Part shown: positions 43,971-52,789 of the stretch, one piece after another
Layout of the letters: every line of letters starts with the position of its first letter
How positions within the stretch are numbered: the first letter of the stretch is position 1
Source of the DNA: JADJGC01 sp964576925
GTDB lineage: Bacteria > Zixibacteria > MSB-5A5 > CAIYYT01
Reading direction: 5' to 3'
Assembly (NCBI GenBank): GCA_964576925.1
Contig: CAZNWJ010000003.1
Span: 1 to 64,000, forward strand
DNA: 64,000 nt
The notes under the pieces: generated by a model
What the model saw: only the letters and a program-made list of their open reading frames with translations
The model's database searches: none
What the model was told of the DNA's origin: nothing
Position numbers and translations under genes: made by a program

Positions 43971-46295
43971 ATGATGAAGAGAGTATTGGTCGTGATGGCG
44001 CTGCTGTTGTTGGTCTTTTGCACCAGTCGCGCCGAGGACTCAACCCGAGTGAACGAGGTCGGCGGGGCTGCTGTCAAGACCGGAGCGCTCAAGGGTGTTG
44101 TAACTGATGCAGAGACCGGATCGCCGCTTCCCGGGGCGACGGTGCGAATTATCGGCAGCGAACGCGGTGCAGCGGCGGATCATGACGGCGTCTTCAGGAT
44201 AGATCGAGTGCCGGTCGGCAACTACTCAGTTCAGTTCAGCGCGATCGGGTACGAAACGCGGACCCGAACTGATGTGATCGTGCGTGCCGGACGAACTTCC
44301 GTCATTGAAGCGAAGTTGATCGTACGAGTGACCGAGGTGGCGGGCGTGACGGTAGACGCGGGTTACTTCAATAGTGCACCGGACGAGCCGACGAGCACGA
44401 CACAATTCTCGGCCGAAGAAGTGCGGCGCTCACCGGGTTCGGCCGGCGATGTCAGCCGGATCATGTTCAGTCTGCCGAGCATCGCCAAGGTCAATGACCA
44501 GGTGAACAACCTGATCGTGCGCGGCGGGAGTCCGACGGAGAATTCGTTCTACGTCGACAATATAGAGATTCCGAACATCAATCATTACCCGCTGTTCGGG
44601 ACATCAGGCGGGCCGATCAGCCTGGTGAACACGGATTTCATTTCCGACGTGAATTTTTCTGCGGGTGGTTTTTCGGCCGCGTACGGTGACCGATTGTCCT
44701 CAGTGATGTCATTGACATTCCGCGAGGGGAATCGCGATGAGTTTGATATACAGGCGGATCTGAACTTTGCCGGCGTCGGATTAATCGGCGAGGGGCCGCT
44801 GGCCAAAGGCAAGGGGTCGTGGCTGTTCTCGGCGCGGCGGAGTTACCTGGACCTGCTGGTGGACGCGATCGGGGTCGGGGTCGTGCCGAAGTACTCGGAC
44901 TATCAAGGGAAGCTGGTCTATGACTTCTCGCCGAAGCATCGCCTCTCGCTGCTGGGAATTTTGGGTGTGGACTACATCAATTTCGAGCGGGCGGATGCGA
45001 TCGAAGACGGCAATATCACCGACGGTTGGTCGGACGGGTACGAGTACGCTGCCGGCGCGAATTGGCGGTTTCTGTGGGGCCGGCGCGGCTACTCGAATAC
45101 GTCGTTGTCGTATCTGGCGACGCAGACGAAGGCAAACTACTTCGAAACCAGCACCGGCAAGGAACTGGTCCGGCAGGACAACCGCGACGGGGCGGCGCAA
45201 TTACGCAATACGAATTTCGTGCGTCTCAATGAGCATCACGAACTGGAATTCGGCATCGAAGGCAAGTACGAGCTCGACCGCTACGATTACTTCGCCTCGG
45301 ATTACACGGATTACTTTGGCGATTCGATACCGGCGCTGATCCTCGCGGATAAGATCGAATCGCCGCGTGTAGGAGGATTTGTCAGCTATGTCCTTCGGCC
45401 GACAGAGCGCTGGGCGGCGACTCTCGGAGCGCGCGTTGACTATTTCGAGTACACCGAGAATGCGAGCGTTTCGCCGCGGACGGCGCTGAGTTACCGGGCC
45501 GGGGAGAAGACGACGGTGAATGCGGCGCTCGGGATTTACACTCAGACGGTGCCGATCGTGCTCCTCTCGCAGCAGGAGAGCAATCGACAACTGAAGGACC
45601 CGCGCGCCTATCACTACGTGCTCGGGCTCGACCAGATGCTCGGCGAAGATACACGCCTGCGCTTGGAAGGATACTACAAGCGCTACCAGAATTTCCCGAT
45701 GGATGTCGACCAGCCGCAGTTGTTCATCATCGACGAGATGGTCTACAGCAACTATTTCCAATTCCACCCGAACCTCCGGGACGTGGGGCGCGCGCGGTCG
45801 TACGGAGTTGAGTTGACGCTCCAGAAGAAGCTGCGGCAGGGGCTGTACGGGCTGGTAAGCGGCGCGTGGTTCCGCTCGCAGTACGAGGATCTTAACGGCG
45901 TCTGGCGCAACCGGGCGTTTGACAATCGCGTGGTGCTGAGCGCCGAAGGCGGTTATAAGCCCAATGCCAAATGGGAGTATTCACTGCGCTGGGTGTTTGC
46001 GGGCGGCGCGCCGTACACGCCGCTGGATTTGGAGGCCTCGCAGCTGATTAATCGCTCGGTCTATGATCCGCTGCGGGTAAACGAGGCGCGGTACCCGGAT
46101 TATCACTCGTTGAATCTGCGGGTCGACCGGCGGTTCAATTTTACGAACTCGAATTTGATCGTGTACCTGTCGGTGTGGAACGCCTACAATCGAGAGAATA
46201 TTGCCTCGTACTACTGGAATGAGCACGAGAAGAAGCCGGACGAGATGCTGCAGTGGAGCATGCTGCCGGTATTCGGGCTGGAGTTTGAGTTTTGA
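43971..46295 (+). CDS. TonB-dependent receptor with carboxypeptidase-like N-terminal domain
   Basis: The protein has 774 aa. Order: signal peptide; carboxypeptidase-D regulatory-like domain (LKGVVTDAETGSPLPGATVR, ~35-115); plug (QVNNLIVRGGSPTENSFYVD); 22-strand-type barrel ending in aromatic GLEFEF. It is an outer-membrane active transporter or related receptor; the substrate is not evident. AAAGGAG lies 4 nt before ATG 43971 and 7 nt before ATG 43974, so either may start. Probably controlled by the upstream TetR protein. Confidence 0.92.
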   Translation: MMKRVLVVMALLLLVFCTSRAEDSTRVNEVGGAAVKTGALKGVVTDAETGSPLPGATVRIIGSERGAAADHDGVFRIDRVPVGNYSVQFSAIGYETRTRTDVIVRAGRTSVIEAKLIVRVTEVAGVTVDAGYFNSAPDEPTSTTQFSAEEVRRSPGSAGDVSRIMFSLPSIAKVNDQVNNLIVRGGSPTENSFYVDNIEIPNINHYPLFGTSGGPISLVNTDFISDVNFSAGGFSAAYGDRLSSVMSLTFREGNRDEFDIQADLNFAGVGLIGEGPLAKGKGSWLFSARRSYLDLLVDAIGVGVVPKYSDYQGKLVYDFSPKHRLSLLGILGVDYINFERADAIEDGNITDGWSDGYEYAAGANWRFLWGRRGYSNTSLSYLATQTKANYFETSTGKELVRQDNRDGAAQLRNTNFVRLNEHHELEFGIEGKYELDRYDYFASDYTDYFGDSIPALILADKIESPRVGGFVSYVLRPTERWAATLGARVDYFEYTENASVSPRTALSYRAGEKTTVNAALGIYTQTVPIVLLSQQESNRQLKDPRAYHYVLGLDQMLGEDTRLRLEGYYKRYQNFPMDVDQPQLFIIDEMVYSNYFQFHPNLRDVGRARSYGVELTLQKKLRQGLYGLVSGAWFRSQYEDLNGVWRNRAFDNRVVLSAEGGYKPNAKWEYSLRWVFAGGAPYTPLDLEASQLINRSVYDPLRVNEARYPDYHSLNLRVDRRFNFTNSNLIVYLSVWNAYNRENIASYYWNEHEKKPDEMLQWSMLPVFGLEFEF

Positions 46296-46319
46296 CGAAG
46301 ACGAAAGGTTGAAGAATGG

Positions 46320-46394
46320 GGTGGGTGAAGGGATTTGAACCCTCGGCCCTCAGAGCCACAATCTGATGCTCTAACCAACTGAGCTACACCCACC
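46320..46394 (-). tRNA. tRNA-His(GTG)
   Basis: The minus-strand cloverleaf has acceptor GTGGGTG/CACCCAC, anticodon stem TCAGA/TCTGA and loop TTGTGGC, giving anticodon GTG (histidine). The extra G at -1 opposite C73, the histidine identity element, is present. Confidence 0.95.
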
Positions 46395-46409
46395 ATCCGG
46401 GGAGTGTCG

Positions 46410-46439
46410 AATATAGGGGCTGATCGGGGCGAATGTAAA
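46410..46439 (-). promoter_or_regulatory. promoter of tRNA-His
   Basis: On the minus strand, TTTACA (46439-46434), an 18-bp spacer and TATATT (46415-46410). Confidence 0.65.
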
Positions 46440-46920
46440 GGGCAAAATCGGCAAAGGGGCTGACGCGCCGGGCGGCCGCCATGAGTAGTCTTGATCTGCC
46501 TGACGCAGACTCCCCACACGTGCCGACCGGCGATCTGTCAACCAACGCGGCGAGTGAATGCCGCCTGCGGTACTCCCGGGTCGGCCGCCAACCACCACGG
46601 CTGCCGCGACTCCCGAAGCGCCGGGATTTGGGCCCAGTTGTGCATGAAGGCTGAATTCTGCGTCCATCCGTGGACGCTTAGTCCGGCACAGCCCACTAAC
46701 CACCGGACTTAAGCGGCGATGTGTGAGGGCAGCATCAACCGCAAAAGGGGCGTCGACAGTTTGATTATATATGAGACAACGGGAGGGGAAACTCCAGCGG
46801 TCGACGTCCATGTCTTCAGGGACAATATAGTCCGCGCCGGTGATTTTTAGCAACCGGCAATTCTCTAACAGACGAAGATCGGAGGGAGTTCCCGGGCATA
46901 AAGACGACGGCTGGAGTAAA
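46440..46920. other. intergenic, no gene seen
   Basis: Open frames here have no ribosome site or family resemblance, and one runs into the tRNA gene. I see no repeat of the families found elsewhere in the window. Confidence 0.5.
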
Positions 46921-46923
46921 GAA

Positions 46924-46949
46924 GGGACGGCGCTCATGTGCGCCGTCCC
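46924..46949 (-). terminator. terminator of the peroxiredoxin gene
   Basis: Minus-strand stem GGGACGGCGC/GCGCCGTCCC with loop ACATGA, followed by TTCTTTA, 33 bp after the stop. Confidence 0.75.
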
Positions 46950-46981
46950 GTAATCAGCGAGACTCAAGTTAGACTGACTGC

Positions 46982-47599
46982 CTACGGTTTCCAGTGTTCC
47001 CAGACGTGGCCCACGAGATCGGGCCCGGGGCGCAGAGTCGGTTTGCCGGGAGTCCAACCTGCCGGAGTGACTTCGCCAGTGGCACGCACGTGTTGGTAGG
47101 CCTGAACCTGCCGGATGAATTCATCGATGTTGCGGCCCACGGGCGGCGTCATGACCTCCATCGCCTGGATGACGAAGTCAGGATCGATGAGAAAGCGGCC
47201 GCGGATATTGACGCCACTGGCATCATCGTAGACGCCGTAGACGGTGCCGATCGAACCGCCGGGATCGGTCAGCATCGGGAAGGGCACACCGCCGGGAATC
47301 ATTTTCGAAAGTTCGGTTTCCTGCCAGATCTTGTGGGTGAACCGGCTGTCGACGCTCATCGAGAGCACCTGAACGCCGAGATCGACGAGTTGTTTGTGCC
47401 GGGCGGCAACTGCCGCCAATTCGGTAGGTCAGACAAAGGTAAAATCGCCGGGATAAAAGCAGAGGACAATCCACTTTCCCTTGAAGCTTGAGAGGCGAAT
47501 GTTTTCGAAGCCGCCGTTGGCAAACGCGGTTGCTTCGAAATCGGGAGCGGGGCCGCCGACCTTTGCCAAAGGGGCGACAACCGACTGAGGCGAATTCAT
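46982..47599 (-). CDS. selenocysteine-containing peroxiredoxin (AhpC/Prx1 type)
   Basis: The protein has 205 aa when the in-frame TGA at 47431-47429 is read as Sec57. The frame on both sides is intact: ATG 47599 has AGGAG 7 nt upstream, residues 44-63 read IVLCFYPGDFTFV-Sec-PTELAA, and the rest is a normal AhpC/Prx body (QVLSMSVDSRFTHKIW). The Sec replaces the peroxidatic Cys of the FTFVCPTE motif. The resolving Cys of the usual GEVCPAxW motif is Thr (GEVTPAGW), so only Cys47 remains. A SECIS-like hairpin follows the TGA. Role: reduction of peroxides. A nonsense mutation is much less likely, given the position and intact frame. Confidence 0.88.
47402..47431 (-). promoter_or_regulatory. UGA codon and SECIS-like hairpin
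   Basis: On the minus strand, TGA (47431-47429), 11 nt, then the stem GGCGGC (47417-47412), loop AGTT and GCCGCC (47407-47402). The apical loop begins 17 nt after the UGA, the same distance as in E. coli fdhF, and contains GU as bacterial SECIS loops do. Confidence 0.75.
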
Positions 47600-47858
47600 A
47601 ACAGACTCCTTGGCGTGATTGTTGAGGAGCGGGCCGCGTGCCGGCTGTGCACACTTGTCTTTGGGTTTATCCCTACCAAGACCTCCTTGCCAGACCGCCG
47701 GGGTGACGTTGAAGACGAGAGGCGATCAAGTTGTAGTAACTGCTTCCGGGGATTCTTGTCAAGCACTAACGTAGACAGAAACGGCGATGCAAATCGATTT
47801 GCGAAAGATTTTGAGCAGATAGTATTTGGGGAAAATCGCTAAAGAGGAGTAGTGAGTG

Positions 47859-48845
47859 ATGACTAAGGCGTGGATAATCATCAGCGTGATGATCGTGGCA
47901 GGTTGCGCAGGTACGGCGCGGTGTGAGTTACGAGAACCGTTGCATCCGGTGACGACGTATTCGATTGTGGCTTATGACAGCGCCACGGGGCAGTTCGGCG
48001 CGGCGGTGCAGTCGCACTATTTCAAGGTGGCCGATGTGATCTGGCTTGAGCCGACAGTGGGGGCTGTAGCGACGCAATCGCTGGTTGATTTCAACTATGG
48101 GCCGCTGGGGCTGGACTTGTTGCGGCACGGCAAGACGGCGGCGCAGGCGCTGGGGGGATTATTGGTTACCGACCCGCAGCATCAGGTCAGGCAGGTGGCG
48201 ATTATTGATCGCAGCGGTGCGGTGGCGACGCACACCGGCGACAAATGCATTGCTTACGCGGGGCATCACGTGGGGCACCACTATAGTGTGCAGGCGAACC
48301 TGATGCGCGATTCGACTGTGTGGGGGGCGATGGCCAAGGCGTTTGAAGCGACGAATGGTGATCTGGCCGAGCGAATGATGGCGGCGCTGGAAGCGGCCGA
48401 GGCGGAGGGGGGCGATATTCGGGGCAAGCAGTCGGCGGCAATGGTGGTGGTGACGGGAAAGCCGACGGGTCTGCCCTGGAAAGACCGGCTGGTTGATCTC
48501 CGAGTTGATGATTCGCCGGAGCCCTTGAAGGAGTTGCGCCGCCTATTGAATATCAATCGAGCGTATGATCACATGAACAAAGGTGATGACTTTATCGCGG
48601 TCGACGACATCGCGGCAGCGAATCGTGAGTATGCCCGGGCGGCGGAGCTGGCGCCGGGGAATCCGGAGATTATCTTCTGGCACGCGGTGACGCTGGTGAG
48701 TGCGGGCAAGGTGGAGGAATCGCTGCCGTTGTTCAAGAAGGTGTTTGCGGCGGGAGAAGAGTGGCGTGTGCTGGTGCCGCGGCTGGTGAAGAGCGAATTG
48801 TTACCGAACGATCCGAAGCTGATCGAGAGGATTGTGGGGCAGTAG
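47859..48845 (+). CDS. DUF1028 family exported protein with TPR-like tail
   Basis: The protein has 328 aa from ATG 47859 (AGAGGAG 9 nt upstream; GTG 47856 is also possible). The signal sequence has a possible lipobox (IVAGC). The DUF1028 domain (~30-230) starts TYSIVAYDSATGQFGAAVQS, with the typical THTGDKC and HHYSVQANLM. The family is predicted to have an Ntn-hydrolase fold, with no proven activity. The last ~80 residues form TPR-like helices (ANREYARAAELAPGNPEIIF). It ends 2 bp from the convergent transglutaminase gene. Confidence 0.8.
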   Translation: MTKAWIIISVMIVAGCAGTARCELREPLHPVTTYSIVAYDSATGQFGAAVQSHYFKVADVIWLEPTVGAVATQSLVDFNYGPLGLDLLRHGKTAAQALGGLLVTDPQHQVRQVAIIDRSGAVATHTGDKCIAYAGHHVGHHYSVQANLMRDSTVWGAMAKAFEATNGDLAERMMAALEAAEAEGGDIRGKQSAAMVVVTGKPTGLPWKDRLVDLRVDDSPEPLKELRRLLNINRAYDHMNKGDDFIAVDDIAAANREYARAAELAPGNPEIIFWHAVTLVSAGKVEESLPLFKKVFAAGEEWRVLVPRLVKSELLPNDPKLIERIVGQ

Positions 48846-48847
48846 GG

Positions 48848-50794
48848 TTATTGGGGGCGGCTGAAGACGGTGCTGATGGCGGTGAGATCGCTGCAGCTTT
48901 TTTGGTGTTCGATGAAAGCGGCGAAGTCGGCGTGATCGACACGCGGCTGCCGCCGCACGTGCGAGCGGGTGATCTTGACGGTGTCGGCGATGCTGTCGGC
49001 AGCGATGGTTAAGGCTCCGAATTGAGTTACAATCGAATCGCGCGGCGGTAATTGGGCGACCTCCCATTGCTCGGGAAAGATCACAAAGATGCTGTCGAGA
49101 ACGAGGAGGGCCGACCCGTAATCGAGCGGCAAGCGGCGTTTCTTGATGTCGGGACGTTCAAAGCCGATCACCGACGGGAAGGCGTCAGGGTCAAAGTGCA
49201 CGCGCTCCTGCAGGTTCAGACCAGCGCGGCGCAGGTACCCTGTAACGGTACAAGCAAAGTGGGAGAGGGACGAATCGGAATAGTTAACCTTGCAGTGCGG
49301 GTCGCGCAGGGAAGGCGGGACGAGATTTTGTTCCCGGAGGTACACGCAGAGGTCTTCGGGTTTCAAGTAGCGCGCGGCGTTAATCAGATCGTGACTGGGA
49401 TTTCCCCGGGCCGTGATGTCAATGGTCAGGCGAGCTGAGATGTCTTCGTAGAAGTCAATGCTCGCCTTGCGCAGGATGAGATTGGATTCTGCCGGCGAAT
49501 CGGGAGTGCGTAACAGCACGGCAGAATCGGGATCGAGCAAGAGCACGAAGCGGCCTTCGTCAACGTCCGGCAAGTCGCCCAGCGCACAGACGGTGCACGT
49601 GCCGTCGACCCAGACGGTGTCGTTACCAATCGTGTACATCAAGATGGCGTGGTTGAAGTTGGAGAGGGTGGGAAAGTCGGGATTGAGCGGTCCGATATCA
49701 CGCGTACGAATCAAGACGGGACGGGCTTTGACGCCGGCCTGAGCCAGCAACGACGAATAGAGAGTTGCCAGATCCTTGCAGTCGCCGTAGCGGTTCTTGA
49801 AAGTGGCTGCGGCCACGTGCGGTTGCCAGCCGCCGATCCCGATGTTGATGGAGACATAGCGCTGGCGCTCGAGGAATTGACGGTGCAGCGATTCGAGTTC
49901 TGATAGTGTCGGCGGTCGATTTGTCAAGAGCGTCGAGGCGAACTTGGCGGCATCCTTGTCGAGTTCGAACGATTTGCGAAAGATCTCGAAGCAATCGCGG
50001 CCGAGGGTCGACCAATCGTCATAGTCGATGCGAAACTCACGCAGGTGCGCCGTAGCCGGGGCAAACTCCACGCGCAGGCTTGATTCATGAAGAGGCGGCG
50101 CATGAAGCTCCTTGCGCAACGCGGGGACATTCGCGATGGACCACTGTGTGCGGACCCGTCCGCCAGCTGCAGAGTCGACCACCGGATCGGGTAGATTGCC
50201 GACGGTATCGATGCGATAGGTGAAGCTGGCGGGGGCGTCGATTTCGTAACAACTCCGCAGCACCGGGATGTAGGCCTGGGGTCGCCAATCGGGCCAGTTG
50301 AAAAGAGAGTGCAATTCAATCTCGTAGGAGAATTCTACGGTGACGGGGTAATTGCCGGCGCTCAAGGAGAACGACAGACGGCAAATGTCATCGTAGAGCG
50401 AGTAAGCGGCGCCGAAGCCGCAACTGCGTTCCAGGTCTTTGCGATTACGTTCAAGAACGATGTTGCCGTCGGCATCATAAGCCCGGCCGGAGAATTCCCT
50501 CACTGTTTGCAGGACGTTTTCGTAGAGCCAGTGCTCGGCGTACTCGCGTCCGGCTTCGCGCTTAACGAGATAGCGACGGGTTGCCCGGAACCGCGCGCTG
50601 CCGTCGTCAGCAATGATGATGAGACTGCTGTCGAGTACGACGATGGCTTCGGCGGCGGCGGTATCAAATACGGCGACGGCCGCGGAATCGGTCGCGTTGG
50701 ATTGGCCGGCGGCGGGATTGCCTGGAAAAGGAAGCATCAGCGCGAACAAGGCGCAGCAGACCAGCCAGCGAGCACATTGCAGGGAGGGCTTCAT
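48848..50794 (-). CDS. exported DUF3857/transglutaminase-like protein, catalytic triad intact
   Basis: The 648-aa protein has a signal peptide, then a DUF3857 beta domain (~50-240) and a transglutaminase-like domain. The triad is present: C339 in NRYGDCKDLATLY, H382 in LSNFNHAILM, and D397 in VWVDGTC. A C-terminal beta domain follows. It is the third and last of three paralogues in one minus-strand operon; its ribosome site lies in the last codons of the gene before it. The enzyme may be a protease or cross-linking enzyme of the envelope; the substrate is unknown. Confidence 0.85.
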   Translation of the reverse strand: MKPSLQCARWLVCCALFALMLPFPGNPAAGQSNATDSAAVAVFDTAAAEAIVVLDSSLIIIADDGSARFRATRRYLVKREAGREYAEHWLYENVLQTVREFSGRAYDADGNIVLERNRKDLERSCGFGAAYSLYDDICRLSFSLSAGNYPVTVEFSYEIELHSLFNWPDWRPQAYIPVLRSCYEIDAPASFTYRIDTVGNLPDPVVDSAAGGRVRTQWSIANVPALRKELHAPPLHESSLRVEFAPATAHLREFRIDYDDWSTLGRDCFEIFRKSFELDKDAAKFASTLLTNRPPTLSELESLHRQFLERQRYVSINIGIGGWQPHVAAATFKNRYGDCKDLATLYSSLLAQAGVKARPVLIRTRDIGPLNPDFPTLSNFNHAILMYTIGNDTVWVDGTCTVCALGDLPDVDEGRFVLLLDPDSAVLLRTPDSPAESNLILRKASIDFYEDISARLTIDITARGNPSHDLINAARYLKPEDLCVYLREQNLVPPSLRDPHCKVNYSDSSLSHFACTVTGYLRRAGLNLQERVHFDPDAFPSVIGFERPDIKKRRLPLDYGSALLVLDSIFVIFPEQWEVAQLPPRDSIVTQFGALTIAADSIADTVKITRSHVRRQPRVDHADFAAFIEHQKSCSDLTAISTVFSRPQ

Positions 50795-50800
50795 GGTGGC

Positions 50801-52750
50801 TCACTTCCTTTCAACAACCAGGGGATCGCCGGCGGCGAGCGCCATCTCTTCATAGACCCGACGGAGCTCGGAGTATTCCTGCTGATAGAAGCGACTCTTC
50901 TTCAGATTTACATTGGACAAGATTCTGGCATTCCTCTGATCGAAAAGAACCGTCTGCGAAAAGGCAACGCCGGACGCTTGCACGGATCGGTTTTCCGGTG
51001 CAGCAACAATCTGGAACGTGCTGTCGACCGTGATCACGACTGATTCTGCATAGTGAAATGTGAAGCCAAATTCTACAGGAAAAAGGCGTGATGTTTTCTG
51101 GAATGGGCTGTCTTTCAGTGCGAAGAGGCTGGTGGCGATGGCGAGATGGTTGCCGACCCGCCGGCCAATTTCCGGGAAGTGCAGTACCAACTCGACGGCG
51201 GAACTGTCGTGATCGAGATACTCGTCGACCCGGTAATCGACGAGATCGAATTCGAGATCGCAGGTGGGCAGGAGAATGCGCTTCAACTCGTCAGAGTCGC
51301 GGCGCGCATCGAGCGCCTTGCGCAGACTGCTCATGAGGTAGCCGAAGGCGGTTACGTGCGTAGTACAGGTTGCCGCGCCGCTTCCAGCAACGCTGATCCG
51401 GGACGTTGCCGTCCAGCCGCTGCGCCGCGGAACGTTTTCCAAGGGAACCATCCGCGAGCGAGCTCCATCGACGAGCAAGCCTCCAGTCGCCTGGGCGTAG
51501 GGAGGGAGCAGGGGGAACGGAACCCACCGGTCGGAACAGTCGAGGGCGTAGACGTCGTTCTTCAATTTGACGTAGCACAGCAGATAGTTGAACTGCCGCA
51601 TGGCACAGACCTCGGGATTAAACAATGAGTAATCCGTGGTGCCGATGAGCAAGGGATGAGCTTCGAGGCCGGCGATTTGCAGCAAGCAGATAAGCAAGTA
51701 GTTCTTGGCGGCAGCGGTCCCCTGGCGAATGCTGAGGGTCGACTCGGGGGACGCAAAAATGACGTGATTTTCCCGGGGATTCTCGATGGTCATGATCTCA
51801 TTCTGAACGAAGTCGAAAAGCCCGCGCAGCACTTTTTGGGGATCGCGCGTCCTGGGCGCGAATTCCTTCATGGCCGATTTCAGCCTGTCCTTACGATCGC
51901 GGGACAACGTGTAATGATAATCCTGAAGGTAGCCGCCCAGGCGTACGCTGCCGTAGTAGAAGTACTGGTCAAAAAGGCCGTTCGAGAAGGAGATAAGCTG
52001 GAGTTGTACCGACGGACGAAAAGACTCAATCGCGCACATGTAGGGCTCGATTTCCAGAGGTGCGATGTTCCACATGCGCCAGGTGAAGCGTTCGATCAAA
52101 GTGCTATCAACCGTGAATTCCTCCCGCAGAGGTGCGCGGCAAGAGTCGGGAAGGTTGCTGGTGACGGCAGTGTAGTTCAGGCCGCGGTGAAGCTGCGCCA
52201 TGTAGGCCGACTCGTGGGTGTAGTATCGATTTTGAAAATGCCACGGGGGAATCAATCCATAGCGGAGACTTGCAACCTCATAGTAAAACTCGACAATGCA
52301 GCCATCCTCGACGGCGGGGAAGGTGAACTTTGAGAATCTTGCACCGGCATGGGCGGCCTGAAATACTTCATCAGCAGCTACGGGCACAGCGGTTCCATCG
52401 GACATCAGGGTCTGCGCCTTAATCTCTTTAAGTTCCTCGGCATCGTAGAGAGGGATCTCGATCGACACCGCAGCAGACGCGCCCTCTTTGGATAAGATCT
52501 TCATTCTCACGTGCCGCTTGAGATGCATCGGTTGTTTGTCGGACGGGTGATCGATTTCCAGGTTTCCGATATCGAAAAGCACAACGACGGAAGCGTCGGG
52601 CAGAATATCCGGAGCTGTGGCTGCCCACTCGGTCGAATCGACTTCGCCCCAGACGTGAGTACTCGCCAGGAGCGGCGCCAGGGGCAGCAGCAGCACTATC
52701 GTCCACAGGCGGCTTGCGAGTTTCATTGATATAAACACACGGTCAAACAT
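50801..52750 (-). CDS. exported DUF3857 protein with degenerate transglutaminase domain
   Basis: The 649-aa protein is a paralogue of its two neighbours. After a signal peptide and DUF3857 domain, the transglutaminase-like fold is present, but the active-site motif GDCKDLA reads GTAAAKN (344-350; Ala346 in place of Cys), and the His position is Tyr389 (QFNYLLC). Only the Asp (YALDCSD, D404) remains, so catalysis is not expected. An in-frame ATG at 52726 begins a better signal peptide but lacks a ribosome site. It is probably structural or regulatory. Confidence 0.8.
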   Translation of the reverse strand: MFDRVFISMKLASRLWTIVLLLPLAPLLASTHVWGEVDSTEWAATAPDILPDASVVVLFDIGNLEIDHPSDKQPMHLKRHVRMKILSKEGASAAVSIEIPLYDAEELKEIKAQTLMSDGTAVPVAADEVFQAAHAGARFSKFTFPAVEDGCIVEFYYEVASLRYGLIPPWHFQNRYYTHESAYMAQLHRGLNYTAVTSNLPDSCRAPLREEFTVDSTLIERFTWRMWNIAPLEIEPYMCAIESFRPSVQLQLISFSNGLFDQYFYYGSVRLGGYLQDYHYTLSRDRKDRLKSAMKEFAPRTRDPQKVLRGLFDFVQNEIMTIENPRENHVIFASPESTLSIRQGTAAAKNYLLICLLQIAGLEAHPLLIGTTDYSLFNPEVCAMRQFNYLLCYVKLKNDVYALDCSDRWVPFPLLPPYAQATGGLLVDGARSRMVPLENVPRRSGWTATSRISVAGSGAATCTTHVTAFGYLMSSLRKALDARRDSDELKRILLPTCDLEFDLVDYRVDEYLDHDSSAVELVLHFPEIGRRVGNHLAIATSLFALKDSPFQKTSRLFPVEFGFTFHYAESVVITVDSTFQIVAAPENRSVQASGVAFSQTVLFDQRNARILSNVNLKKSRFYQQEYSELRRVYEEMALAAGDPLVVERK

Positions 52751-52789
52751 AGCGCGACAGGGACTCCGCTCGGAATGGCAAAGCTCGCC

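Noticed and set aside
46371..47057. 228-aa minus-strand ORF
   Set aside because: It overlaps tRNA-His, the terminator and the end of the peroxiredoxin gene, has no start signal and no recognisable domain.
47356..47580. 74-aa minus-strand ORF and a supposed frameshift in the peroxiredoxin
   Set aside because: The correct frame is open on both sides of a single TGA at the peroxidatic Cys; the 74-aa frame is a shadow.
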